From Spirochaetia bacterium UBA5763 (GTDB lineage: Bacteria > Spirochaetota > UBA4802 > UBA5550), in assembly GCA_002418835.1 (NCBI GenBank), contig DIEX01000022.1:1-56273 (forward strand): 56,273 nucleotides of DNA, in the 5' to 3' direction. Below the pieces are notes generated by a model. That model did not search any database. It had not been told where the DNA came from and saw only the letters and a list, made by a program, of their open reading frames with translations. Position 1 is the first letter of the stretch. The number at the start of each line of letters is the position of its first letter. Both the position numbers and the translations under genes were made by a program. Below, one piece after another: positions 17,022-25,196 of this stretch.

Positions 17022-17056
17022 ATTAAACTCATCCATAAGTTCCAGGGGTATTTACT

Positions 17057-19237
17057 TTGAAGATTCAATTTAACAGAATCATTATTATAACAGTTGCAGT
17101 GTTTATATTAATCTGGATTCTCTTTTTTCTCTCTTTTCACGGAATAAGAAAACTTGCGATCTCTGAGTTTAATAAACAGCAGATGATTATGGCTGAACAG
17201 GCCTCACAGGGAATAGCCACGTATATGAAACATCTGGCTGATGACCTGGATTATATAATGAATATTAATGGCGTTTTAGATTTGAGTGCTAACGGGAGAG
17301 AGGTTATACAGGATTATTACAGCCGCAACGAGAGGATTATAAAATCTGTAACACGCCTGGATTCAAAGGGGAGGATTGTCTGGAGTATACCGCATAATAA
17401 AAAATTCAGTGGAACAGATATATCTTCACAGGAGCACATTAAATTTATGCTTCGCGAACATAAAACTTCGTTGAGTGATGTTATTATCTCAGTGCAGGGT
17501 TTTATGGCGATAGCTCTCCATGTGCCGGTTTTCAGGAACGGGGAGTTTAGTGGAAGTTTAGGAGTACTTCTGGATTTCGATGAGCTGTCTGAAAAATTTA
17601 TCAAACATATTAAGCTGGGTGAGGGGGGCTATGCGTGGATGCTCAGCTCAAACGGGACAGAACTTTACTGCCCCGTGCCTGGGCACATCGGGAAAACAAT
17701 CTATGAAACTTCCTCCATGTTTCCTGATGTTATATCAATGGCAGAGAGGATGATACGCGGAGAGAAGGGGAGTGCTTCATATAAATATAATCTTGTCAGG
17801 GAAAAGTTTGTTGGCGTTGAAAAGAAACACGCCTCATTTACCCCTGTTAAGCTGTTTAATACTCACTGGTCGATCGTCGTGGCAACTCCGGAAAAACAGA
17901 TACTGGCTCTTATGGACGGCATCAGGAATAAGCTCATGATGACTGCTTTTTTTCTTCTGATTATTAACATCGTTTTTGTCTATTTCGCGGTGAAGGGGAG
18001 AAAAATGGAAAATGAAATCCTTCAGAAAAAAAAATATGAGGCGTTTTTGATTGAAAATGAAGCTGTCCTTGAGGCCGCGCTTCAGTCCGCAGGGAAAGTA
18101 GCAGGTGGAATCGCTCACGATCTGAATAATGTGTTTGCCGGTATTATCAATTCAACGGAAGTTTTAGAGATGAAGCACAGGGGTGACGAGAAGAGTGAAA
18201 AATATACAGGCTTTATAAAGGACGCTGCGTCCCGTGGAGCAGGGCTTGTTAAGAAGATTCTTAATCTTGCTTTAACAGGAAACGGCGCGTACTCTTTTAT
18301 TGATGTATACAGAATAATTGAGGAAGCAGGGGATGTTTTTCCCGGGAAAAACGGGGGAACTGTTAAACTGAAGATTCAGTTGAACGCGGCGGATTATATG
18401 GTCAGGGCCGCACCTCTGAATATGAGAAAGATTATTATCAGGCTTCTGACGAGGCTTTCCGGTGAAGTCCCAGATGACGGAGGGTTGGTTCTCACGACAG
18501 AAAACATCAGAATAGATAAACAATCTGCCGGGGGTATGGTTCCGGCCCTTCATGGTGGTGATTATCTTAAAGTTACGGTGCAGGCATTAAGAGGAAAATC
18601 ATTAGCCGTAAATTTCAGCAGATTATTTCTTTTTTTAAAAGATTTCAATGAGCCTGGCGATACGGCAGATCCCGGTATTTATGATATATACAGAAGAGTA
18701 AGAGATATAGGCGGCGGCATGGCGCTGGATTCTACAAGCGGGTCTGAGCCCTATTCTGCTGTTATGATTTATCTCCCGGTCAGTAAAGTTGATAAACCCG
18801 CGCAAAATGATAACAAATGCAGTCCTGTAGGAGGGGGAGGAACAATCCTCATTGTTGAAGATGATCCGGCAATCAGGAATGCACTTGTAAGAATTCTCGG
18901 GGACCTGGGCTATAATGTTTTTTCGGCTGAGGATGGAGCAGCAGGTATTGATATTTTCCGTAAAGAGCATAACACCATAGATCTTGTGATTCTTGATATA
19001 GTTATGCCTGTTAAGGGGGGTGTAGAAGCCCTTAAAGAGATTCTTGAGATAGACAGCGGTGCACTTGTTTACATGACCAGCGGTTATGTCACGGGTGTAA
19101 GTATTGATGATTTGATATCAAAAGGGGCTGCGGGTTTTATAAATAAACCGGTTACAATTTCAGATCTCAGCAATCTTGTGGCCGGAGCTATTGCGGATAA
19201 AAAAAGAAAAGATTCCACTGATTCTTCCGGCGGATAG
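17057..19237 (+). CDS. membrane sensor histidine kinase-receiver hybrid with degenerate ATPase domain
   Basis: Layout of the 726 residues: membrane helix (8-30), extracytoplasmic dCache-like sensor (about 35-285), second helix (295-315), then the H-box GGIAHDLNN with His near 353. The ATPase-like region spans 410-580, and a receiver domain (594-715) has phospho-Asp in VILDIVMP. The histidine and the receiver are normal. The ATP-binding region keeps the length and flanking pattern (GGLVLTTENI, VMIYLPVS), but the N-box asparagines, the DxGxG box and the GTGLGL box are all gone. It probably cannot autophosphorylate and may be driven by another kinase. The start is TTG with AGGGG upstream. Confidence 0.82.
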   Translation: MKIQFNRIIIITVAVFILIWILFFLSFHGIRKLAISEFNKQQMIMAEQASQGIATYMKHLADDLDYIMNINGVLDLSANGREVIQDYYSRNERIIKSVTRLDSKGRIVWSIPHNKKFSGTDISSQEHIKFMLREHKTSLSDVIISVQGFMAIALHVPVFRNGEFSGSLGVLLDFDELSEKFIKHIKLGEGGYAWMLSSNGTELYCPVPGHIGKTIYETSSMFPDVISMAERMIRGEKGSASYKYNLVREKFVGVEKKHASFTPVKLFNTHWSIVVATPEKQILALMDGIRNKLMMTAFFLLIINIVFVYFAVKGRKMENEILQKKKYEAFLIENEAVLEAALQSAGKVAGGIAHDLNNVFAGIINSTEVLEMKHRGDEKSEKYTGFIKDAASRGAGLVKKILNLALTGNGAYSFIDVYRIIEEAGDVFPGKNGGTVKLKIQLNAADYMVRAAPLNMRKIIIRLLTRLSGEVPDDGGLVLTTENIRIDKQSAGGMVPALHGGDYLKVTVQALRGKSLAVNFSRLFLFLKDFNEPGDTADPGIYDIYRRVRDIGGGMALDSTSGSEPYSAVMIYLPVSKVDKPAQNDNKCSPVGGGGTILIVEDDPAIRNALVRILGDLGYNVFSAEDGAAGIDIFRKEHNTIDLVILDIVMPVKGGVEALKEILEIDSGALVYMTSGYVTGVSIDDLISKGAAGFINKPVTISDLSNLVAGAIADKKRKDSTDSSGG

Positions 19238-19371
19238 ATATCTAAAGCTTGACAAAAGATCGGTTTTTTTGAAAATTTAAACGGCTTTAATTTTTGTAAG
19301 ATTTATCAATAGTTCCTCTGAGGATATAATCTTGGAAATAGTTTCAATTACGGTGCTTTTATGGAGATTTT

Positions 19372-19860
19372 ATGAAAGAGCTTAATCAATACATCAGGGA
19401 TTATACAGGGCAGGAGGATGATATCTTTACCTCTCTTAGAGGAGTGAAGGTTGGTGAACTTCTCCCTTCAGGCGGGCCGCTGGATTTTTTTTATGATAAT
19501 ATAGATAACCCCAGCACCACTATTTTTCTCAAAACAAAAAAAAAGGCGAAGTTTTTCTATGCTGATACTGATGAATTTCTCTCCTGTATCATTGATGAGG
19601 ATCCTCACTGGGTTCTTGATATAGATAAAAATATATTAAGGCTGAATCTTGTTTATGATATAAACGGCTCTACACTGCCTCTTGTTTTTATTTTCGACAT
19701 AACAAAAGATAATTACAGAATGGCTCTGAAGCTGCTGTCAAAAAAAGGTATATTTGATCTCTACTTTCTTTCAATCCTTTATGGGGGCTTTGTCCTTGAG
19801 AAAAGGATGAAGCTTAATATTCCTAAATCTATTCTTAAAACATTAAAAAGCATTAAATAA
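19372..19860 (+). CDS. protein of unknown function
   Basis: 162 residues, soluble, mixed alpha/beta in appearance and rich in Asp and Leu (PHWVLDIDKNILRLNLVYD, LPLVFIFDITKDNYRMALKLL). No family recognised. Candidate promoter: TATAAT at 19,325-19,330 with TTTATC 17 bases before it. TTGACA at 19,249 may also serve. GGAGATTTT precedes the ATG. The hairpin array after it shows it is transcribed alone. Confidence 0.6.
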   Translation: MKELNQYIRDYTGQEDDIFTSLRGVKVGELLPSGGPLDFFYDNIDNPSTTIFLKTKKKAKFFYADTDEFLSCIIDEDPHWVLDIDKNILRLNLVYDINGSTLPLVFIFDITKDNYRMALKLLSKKGIFDLYFLSILYGGFVLEKRMKLNIPKSILKTLKSIK

Positions 19861-19864
19861 AAAA

Positions 19865-19946
19865 AAGGGAGCAGCCGAGCTGACACAATGTCAGCCTGCC
19901 GTCCTGAAACAGGATGTTTCAAAAAAGACGGCCCTTCTGCTCCCTT
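19865..19946. terminator. branched stem-loop between converging genes, with TGAAACAGGATGTTTCA hairpin
   Basis: The outer stem is AAGGGAGCAG (19865-19874) with CTGCTCCCTT (19937-19946). Inside it, GCTGACA-CAA-TGTCAGC (19879-19895) forms one arm. GCCGTC (19898-19903) with GACGGC (19927-19932) forms another, topped by TGAAAC-AGGAT-GTTTCA (19905-19921). This gives a predicted three-way junction. It lies between the 162-residue gene and the convergent hsp20 operon and probably ends transcription from both sides. Confidence 0.6.
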
Positions 19947-19993
19947 GAATACCTTTTTATCCTTTAACAGGTGCCGGCTTATGCCGACAACTG

Positions 19994-20371
19994 TCAGTTA
20001 ATCTGATTAATCGTTATCTTCCTCGGCTTCACTGTCTCATGCTTGTGAAGCAGGAGAGTCAGTACGCCGTTTTCAAGTTTTGCCTCGACTTTTCCTCTGT
20101 CGATATCGTTGCCGATCCTGAAAGATCTTTTATAATCCATGCTGCTGAATTCGGAGTACCTGCATTTCTCATCTGCTTTCTCCTCAATAGAGCTTTTAGC
20201 TGATATTGTAAGCTCATTGTTTTCAATCGAGATGTCGAGGTTTTCTTTTGTAACACCCGGTATCTCCATTTTCAGAGAGTAAAGATCCTCTGTTTCATAA
20301 ATATCAGCTACTGGTACATATACCTTTTTATTCAGGTTTTCATTGTATGTCAGGTTTTTATCAGTTGCCAT
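19994..20371 (-). CDS. Hsp20/alpha-crystallin small heat-shock protein, third copy
   Basis: A 125-residue ATP-independent holdase. The alpha-crystallin domain runs from VPVADIYETEDLYSLKMEIPG to LENGVLTLLLHKHE, with the dimer loop and the conserved A-x-L-x-NGVL block at the end. The short N-terminal arm differs from the two upstream copies. It is last in a three-gene operon transcribed from the CIRCE promoter, 11 bases after its neighbour. Confidence 0.93.
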   Translation of the reverse strand: MATDKNLTYNENLNKKVYVPVADIYETEDLYSLKMEIPGVTKENLDISIENNELTISAKSSIEEKADEKCRYSEFSSMDYKRSFRIGNDIDRGKVEAKLENGVLTLLLHKHETVKPRKITINQIN

Positions 20372-20382
20372 AAAGAGCCTCC

Positions 20383-20790
20383 TTATAGAATCTCAATTTT
20401 TTTAGGTTTTGCTTCTTCTGATTTTTCAAGAGTGATTGTGAGCACTCCATCTTTTAAATCAGCCTTGATACTCTGATGGTTGACCCTGTAAGGGAGTTTA
20501 ATCGATTTTTTGAATTCACCGAAAAACCTCTCTTTTCTCAGATATGGTTTCTCTTCATAGTCAGCCTTTTTTTCACCTGCGATTACAAGGCTGTCATCAA
20601 CAAGCTGAATGTCAACATTCTCCGGTTTAATTCCGGGCATAAGGCTTGTAATTGTAAGCCTGTCATTGCCTTCGTGAATTTTTACAAAGGGGAACTCCCT
20701 GTAAGGCTCATAAGATGTTTTTCTTGTGAAAAAATCATCAAAAATGTCTCTTAGATTCATTGCATCTTCAAAAAAATTGTATGTATACAT
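20383..20790 (-). CDS. Hsp20/alpha-crystallin small heat-shock protein, second copy
   Basis: 135 residues. The N-terminal arm carries LRDIFDDFF. The crystallin domain reads from FVKIHEGNDRLTITSLMPG to ADLKDGVLTITLEK, followed by the C-terminal tail KPKKIEIL with the IxI motif that docks between dimers. GGAGGA-type ribosome sites precede each gene of the operon. It is clearly paralogous to its neighbours but well diverged, so the duplication is old. Confidence 0.93.
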   Translation of the reverse strand: MYTYNFFEDAMNLRDIFDDFFTRKTSYEPYREFPFVKIHEGNDRLTITSLMPGIKPENVDIQLVDDSLVIAGEKKADYEEKPYLRKERFFGEFKKSIKLPYRVNHQSIKADLKDGVLTITLEKSEEAKPKKIEIL

Positions 20791-20801
20791 AGTCTCCTCC
20801 T

Positions 20802-21254
20802 TTATTTTACATCAATTTTAATTTCACTAGTTTTTACCGGCTTATCTTTGGGGAGTGTTAATGTAAGCACCCCGTTTTTAAGCTCGGCTTTTATTGAGTC
20901 TTGTTTCACATTATCAGGGATTGATACTGATCTTGAAAAAGATCCCATTCTTCTCTCGGAGATTACGCATCCGCGGTTTCTGGTCTCTTTTTTCTCTTCA
21001 TTTCTCTGCCCTGAAATTGTCATAATGTTATCCTGAATTGTTACATTCAGGTCTTTATCTTCAATTCCGGCTACATCAGCTTTTATGTAGATGTTTTTCC
21101 CGTCATCATACATATCAACAGCAGGGAGCCATTCTGAATCAAAGAATTCCATGGGGCTCAGGCTGAAAAAGTCATCAAATAGCCTGTCCATACTGTTCCT
21201 GAGGGTTCGAACGTCAGGAACGTTGTTATCTTTTCTTGTAAGTCCGAATTTCAT
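20802..21254 (-). CDS. Hsp20/alpha-crystallin small heat-shock protein, first copy
   Basis: 150 residues, promoter-proximal. The N-terminal arm LRNSMDRLFDDFFSLSPMEFF is typical of class A bacterial Hsp20. The domain runs from WLPAVDMYDDGKNIYIKADVAG to AELKNGVLTLTLPK, and the tail contains SEIKID. It binds unfolding proteins under heat stress as an oligomer. Control by HrcA is indicated by the CIRCE repeat just upstream. Confidence 0.95.
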   Translation of the reverse strand: MKFGLTRKDNNVPDVRTLRNSMDRLFDDFFSLSPMEFFDSEWLPAVDMYDDGKNIYIKADVAGIEDKDLNVTIQDNIMTISGQRNEEKKETRNRGCVISERRMGSFSRSVSIPDNVKQDSIKAELKNGVLTLTLPKDKPVKTSEIKIDVK

Positions 21255-21268
21255 AGGAACATCCTCCT

Positions 21269-21325
21269 TTTATTTTATTATTGTTAGCACTCATCTATAT
21301 TGAGTGCTAACAATAATAAAATAAA
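21269..21325. promoter_or_regulatory. CIRCE operator (HrcA site) with extended 24-base arms
   Basis: The core TTAGCACTC (21284-21292), nine bases, then GAGTGCTAA (21302-21310) is the exact CIRCE consensus. The symmetry continues outward without mismatch to 21269 and 21325, giving 24-base arms. HrcA binding here would repress the hsp20 operon, and the transcript would carry a strong hairpin before the first ribosome site. Confidence 0.95.
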
Positions 21326-21346
21326 TATAGATTTAAAAAACGTCAA
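21318..21346 (-). promoter_or_regulatory. promoter of the hsp20 operon
   Basis: On the minus strand TTGACG (21346-21341), a 17-base spacer, then TATTTT (21323-21318). The -10 lies in the outer arm of the CIRCE repeat, so HrcA would block polymerase. Confidence 0.7.
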
Positions 21347-21436
21347 GCAGATCTCTGAAATTTTTTTAGATTTTTTGAAAATTTTTTATGGAATAGGGGT
21401 AAAATGAAAAGATTGTTATAACAGTAGGAGGATTTT

Positions 21437-22114
21437 TCAGCTTTCAGTGGAAGTTTTATGCTTCCATTCAATGGCATATTTTGTGAGAGCTGTACTATTT
21501 GTTATGTTTAGTTTGCTTTTTATTCTAAGTTTGTGAGCTTCAACAGTTTTTACGCTTATATTCATTGATTTGGCTATATCACTTGTTTTAATCCCATTGG
21601 ATATCTGCTGAAACACTTCAAATTCCCTGTCGCTCAGGGTGCTTACTACAGCTGCTTCATCATCAGCTGTCTGATTAACCATACTGTTCAGCAGTTTGGA
21701 TGTGATATTCTCACTGAGATAAAGGTTCCCCTTCATTATCATTCTTATAGCGCGGATGATGTTGTCAGTGAGGTCATTTTTCATTATATACCCCTTTGCA
21801 CCGGCTTTTATGGCGCGCTCAGCGTAAAGGTTTTCATCATGCATTGAAAGAACAAGAGCTTTTATCTTCGGATATCGTTTTTTTAATCCTTTAATCAGGT
21901 CAATGCCGTTTGTGGAGCCTTTAAGAGAGATATCCACAATTATTAGGTCAGGATCTGATCGATCCATACATTTAACAGCGCTGTCAGCATCCTGCACAGA
22001 GTTAATTACCTTCATGTCAGGTTCCCGGTCAATTAATTGCTGAATTCCGTTGGCAACAATCGGGTGATCATCCACAATCATAATGCTTATAACCGGATTT
22101 TTTTCAGAGTTCAT
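21437..22114 (-). CDS. NarL/FixJ-type response regulator
   Basis: 225 residues. The receiver domain (about 8-125) has the acidic pair in IMIVDDHPIV, phospho-Asp in LIIVDISLKG, and Lys in YIMKNDL. A LuxR-type helix-turn-helix (about 155-215) contains LSDREFEVFQQISNG and DIAKSMNISVKTVEAHK. It is the cognate partner of the sensor gene just upstream, whose HisKA_3 domain belongs to the same class. The cluster suggests it controls the homocysteine cassette transcribed ahead of it; that is inference. Confidence 0.93.
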   Translation of the reverse strand: MNSEKNPVISIMIVDDHPIVANGIQQLIDREPDMKVINSVQDADSAVKCMDRSDPDLIIVDISLKGSTNGIDLIKGLKKRYPKIKALVLSMHDENLYAERAIKAGAKGYIMKNDLTDNIIRAIRMIMKGNLYLSENITSKLLNSMVNQTADDEAAVVSTLSDREFEVFQQISNGIKTSDIAKSMNISVKTVEAHKLRIKSKLNITNSTALTKYAIEWKHKTSTES

Positions 22115-22123
22115 CTGGAGTCC

Positions 22124-23977
22124 TCAGATACTGTTATTTTTTTCGCTGAAAATACACTCAATTAATGTTCCGCCGCCGGGATTATCCTTTATCTCAAGGA
22201 GACCCCCTATTGACCTGGCCCTGTATTTCATTATTTCAATCCCGGCGCCTGATTCAGTTTTATTATTGTTAGATATACCTTTCCCATTATCAACTATTTT
22301 TAATTTTACCATGTTTTTTTGAGAGTACATTGATATATAAATTGCGCTGCATTCGGAATGTTTCAGGGAGTTCATTACAGCTTCATCAATTATGTAGTAA
22401 AGCTCCTTGATTATAGATTCATCCTTTATATCAAGGGCGGGGTCAATTTTAAATTCGCATTCAAGCTTGTAATTCCGTGAGATTGTCAGAGCTACTGCAT
22501 CCAGCATCTCCCTGAATTCAAGGCCGTAGTTTTTAAAGGGGATAAGGCCGTGAGAGAGGTCCCTGACATCTCCGATACTTTTTCTCAGTGCCTGTTCTAT
22601 TGCTCCGGCCTCTTCTGACAGTTCGGATGATACTCCTTTAAGTTTATCTGACAGGAGACGTGATTTGATTGCAACAGCAAGCAGGTCATGCCCCAGGTCA
22701 TCGTGCAGGGCTATCCCTACGCGTTTACGCTCCTGATGCATTACTTCGAGAATTTTGGTTTCCAGTTGTACACGTTCTGTGATATCCACGGAGTTCATTA
22801 CAACTCCCTTTATTACAGAATTATCAATATCAGGGTGAAGGGATAATTCCATAAGCCTCACCTTGTTTTCCTGGCGCAGCCATATTTCAGTCTGAATCTC
22901 TTCACCCTTTAAAGCGGCATTTATGCTTTCAAGGAGCTTATCAGCACCTGTACTTGTACCCAGGCTTTTTTTGAAAAGGTCGATTATACTGAGTTTATGA
23001 GTAAGGGTACCCAGCTTGTGAAATTTTTTAAATGCCTCACTTGCGGATTTTATACACCCCTCTGAATCGAAATATGCCAGCATACCTGATGATTTTGCCA
23101 CTATCATACCGGCGATTTCGAGCTGTGAATTAACAGACTTTCTCTCATAAAGGTTAACGATGAGCTCCGCGGAAATTTTAAATATTGTTTTAAGAACGTC
23201 AGAAATTTCTTCAAAGGGTGTTGATGAGCTGAGCCCGAGGTAACCTATACGGTTACTGTTAAAATCAAGAGGGGTGAGCATCGCTGACTTTATATTTCGT
23301 GAAAAGACCTTTGATGGGTCAGAATTTTTCGGGTACTTGACTTTTCTTACATCAGGGATCATTATTATTTCATTCTTTTTTTTACGTTTCCAGCTTACAG
23401 GTATCAAATCCCGCATCACTGAGGCTACAGATGGTTTAAAATTTTTTGTACACCAGTCATGCGTGATTACAAGAGAGTCCCCCTGTGTATTGTATAGTGC
23501 TATGTAGCTTCTGTCCACATCTGCAAATTTGGTTATGAGTTTCAGTATTTTTTCTATGTGCGGATCGATCTCTTTTAATGGTATATTGATCGATTCAAGT
23601 GCAAGTCTTGTCAGTATGCTTTCAAACTGCAGCAGAGAGTTGACCAGTTCTTCATGTTTAACCTGTTCGGTTTTATCTTCGGTAATTACAACCCTGAGGC
23701 CCGGGCCTGGTTTTCGTCCCGCATTAACTATTCGGTGCTCAAGAATTATATCTTTTTTCTTTTTTGTTATACGGCTTGTGAGTACCCCGTTTTTTTTGGT
23801 ATTAGATGAGTCAATGCTGATAGACAGCAGAGTTTTTAAATTTTTACCTGTTACATCTTTACCGAAGAATTTCAGCGCGTAGCTGTTCAGCCATTTTATT
23901 ATGTAGTTTTCATCAATTATGCAGATTATATGAGGAGATGTGTCGATTACTTTGTTGAGTATTCTGAAATCATCCAT
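22124..23977 (-). CDS. NarL-class cytoplasmic sensor histidine kinase
   Basis: About 617 residues with no membrane helices. The order is PAS (1-110), GAF-like (about 130-290), a second PAS (about 300-410), then the HisKA_3 box RKRVGIALHDDLGHDLLAV with the phospho-histidine, and an intact HATPase domain (EAVMNSLKHSECS, VDNGKGIS, GAGIEIMKYRA). It should sense an internal small molecule or redox state and phosphorylate the adjacent regulator. I chose the ATG at 23977, with AGGA upstream; an open frame extends to 24067 but overlaps the ferredoxin gene. It starts 12 bases after that gene. Confidence 0.9.
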   Translation of the reverse strand: MDDFRILNKVIDTSPHIICIIDENYIIKWLNSYALKFFGKDVTGKNLKTLLSISIDSSNTKKNGVLTSRITKKKKDIILEHRIVNAGRKPGPGLRVVITEDKTEQVKHEELVNSLLQFESILTRLALESINIPLKEIDPHIEKILKLITKFADVDRSYIALYNTQGDSLVITHDWCTKNFKPSVASVMRDLIPVSWKRKKKNEIIMIPDVRKVKYPKNSDPSKVFSRNIKSAMLTPLDFNSNRIGYLGLSSSTPFEEISDVLKTIFKISAELIVNLYERKSVNSQLEIAGMIVAKSSGMLAYFDSEGCIKSASEAFKKFHKLGTLTHKLSIIDLFKKSLGTSTGADKLLESINAALKGEEIQTEIWLRQENKVRLMELSLHPDIDNSVIKGVVMNSVDITERVQLETKILEVMHQERKRVGIALHDDLGHDLLAVAIKSRLLSDKLKGVSSELSEEAGAIEQALRKSIGDVRDLSHGLIPFKNYGLEFREMLDAVALTISRNYKLECEFKIDPALDIKDESIIKELYYIIDEAVMNSLKHSECSAIYISMYSQKNMVKLKIVDNGKGISNNNKTESGAGIEIMKYRARSIGGLLEIKDNPGGGTLIECIFSEKNNSI

Positions 23978-23988
23978 TTTTTTTCCTG

Positions 23989-24411
23989 TTATATTTCTCT
24001 GTCGATTGCCGTGCCTGACATCGCGTTCACAGGGCATGCCTGTCTGCATAAGCCGCATGCAACACATTTATCAGGATGGAATTCAACCTCCATGGTGGAG
24101 CGGTTGATCGCCAGGGCATCTACCCTGCATACAGCTGTGCATGCTCCGCAGTGGACGCATTTTTTTTCATCGCGTTTAATCATCTCCGCCAGTGTCTGTA
24201 CTTCAACACCTTCTTCACGGAAGTAGCTGATCGTTGTATCAAGCTGTTTATCAGTCCCCCGCAGTTCAAGTATTATTCTCCCTTCAAGTTTCGGGAGTAT
24301 TTTAGCTTCAAGTACATTGAATATTATATCGAAGTCTTTTGCGATCCTGTATATTATAGGTTTGTACATAATCTCTTTTTTAAATATCAGCAGTACGTTT
24401 ATTGATTTCAT
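23989..24411 (-). CDS. NIL-domain ferredoxin of the homocysteine-biosynthesis cassette
   Basis: 140 residues. The first 90 are a NIL domain (ligand-binding, as in MetN-type methionine transporters). The rest holds two 4Fe-4S motifs, CVHCGACTAVCRVDAL and CVACGLCRQACPVNAM. In Methanosarcina the equivalent protein (MA1822) acts with the DUF39 protein MA1821 to make homocysteine from aspartate semialdehyde and sulfide. The same partner is present here. AGGAG precedes the chosen ATG; an internal ATG at 24369 would also fit the family N-terminus. Confidence 0.88.
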   Translation of the reverse strand: MKSINVLLIFKKEIMYKPIIYRIAKDFDIIFNVLEAKILPKLEGRIILELRGTDKQLDTTISYFREEGVEVQTLAEMIKRDEKKCVHCGACTAVCRVDALAINRSTMEVEFHPDKCVACGLCRQACPVNAMSGTAIDREI

Positions 24412-24479
24412 CTGACTCCTCTTCTTAATTTATCTGAAAGTACTATAATAGTAATGATATAACTTCTGATTTATTCTGC

Positions 24480-25196
24480 TCAGCAGAGTTTAATTGCACC
24501 GCAAGCGGCAAGTTTGTCCCTGTAAATAATCATGCAGCCTCTTACTCCATCTATGCCCATTGCGTAATCAACTGCTTTTTGTAAATCGTTTTCGCTCTGA
24601 ACAAGATTGCACGCGCCTGTTGCAACAGCATCTGCAAGGGCTCCGCTCTCCGCAATAATGGTTGCAGCATCAGCTTTCCCGAAGCTCAATGAATGGCCAA
24701 GGCTCGCTGATGATGTGCATACGGAGCATGGTGTATCACCGACATTTATTTTCAGTTTTATTCTGTCACTGAAATAGATATTGTTTACGTAAATTCCCAT
24801 TACAGCGTCAGTCTGTAATTGAAGCCATGTATCTCCGCCGTTTTCAACGATTACTTCTTCACTAAATTCAGTCAGAGCCCGCCCCACATGTTCCGCCACA
24901 GCTCCCGCCACTGCTGCCATGGGGCCCACTCCCGCAGAGATGGAAGCCCGGTACATCTCCAGTGCTATTGCAGATGCATCAGCCGGCGGAGTGACAGGGG
25001 ACAGTGAATATAAAAAATCGGGATAAAGCCGTATATGCTCTTCAAGCTCTCCTCTCCGCTCCTCAAGTATTCTATAAGCTTCCGCGGAGAGGTCACTCCC
25101 GGCTGTTATAAAAAGATCAGTGGTATCGAGCCTGACATTGAAGCTCGCTCCCCTTGTGCCGTTGTAGCCCCTGTAAAAACGCCTGGTGTGATTCAT
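24480..25196 (-). CDS. UPF0280/COG2122 protein, ApbE-like, linked to sulfide assimilation
   Basis: 238 residues. The pattern FYRGYNGTRGASFNVRLDTTDLFI, then ISAGVGPMAAVAGAVAEHVG, then ENGGDTWLQ marks the UPF0280 family, which resembles the flavin transferase ApbE. A Methanosarcina homologue, MA1715, is needed for efficient sulfide use in homocysteine synthesis. The gene begins on the base after the HcyBio stop codon, so the two are certainly co-transcribed. The biochemical step is unknown. Confidence 0.85.
   Translation of the reverse strand: MNHTRRFYRGYNGTRGASFNVRLDTTDLFITAGSDLSAEAYRILEERRGELEEHIRLYPDFLYSLSPVTPPADASAIALEMYRASISAGVGPMAAVAGAVAEHVGRALTEFSEEVIVENGGDTWLQLQTDAVMGIYVNNIYFSDRIKLKINVGDTPCSVCTSSASLGHSLSFGKADAATIIAESGALADAVATGACNLVQSENDLQKAVDYAMGIDGVRGCMIIYRDKLAACGAIKLC

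Noticed and set aside
23978..24067. Longer start of the NarL-class sensor kinase
   Set aside because: It would overlap the ferredoxin gene, and the ATG at 23977 has its own AGGA site.
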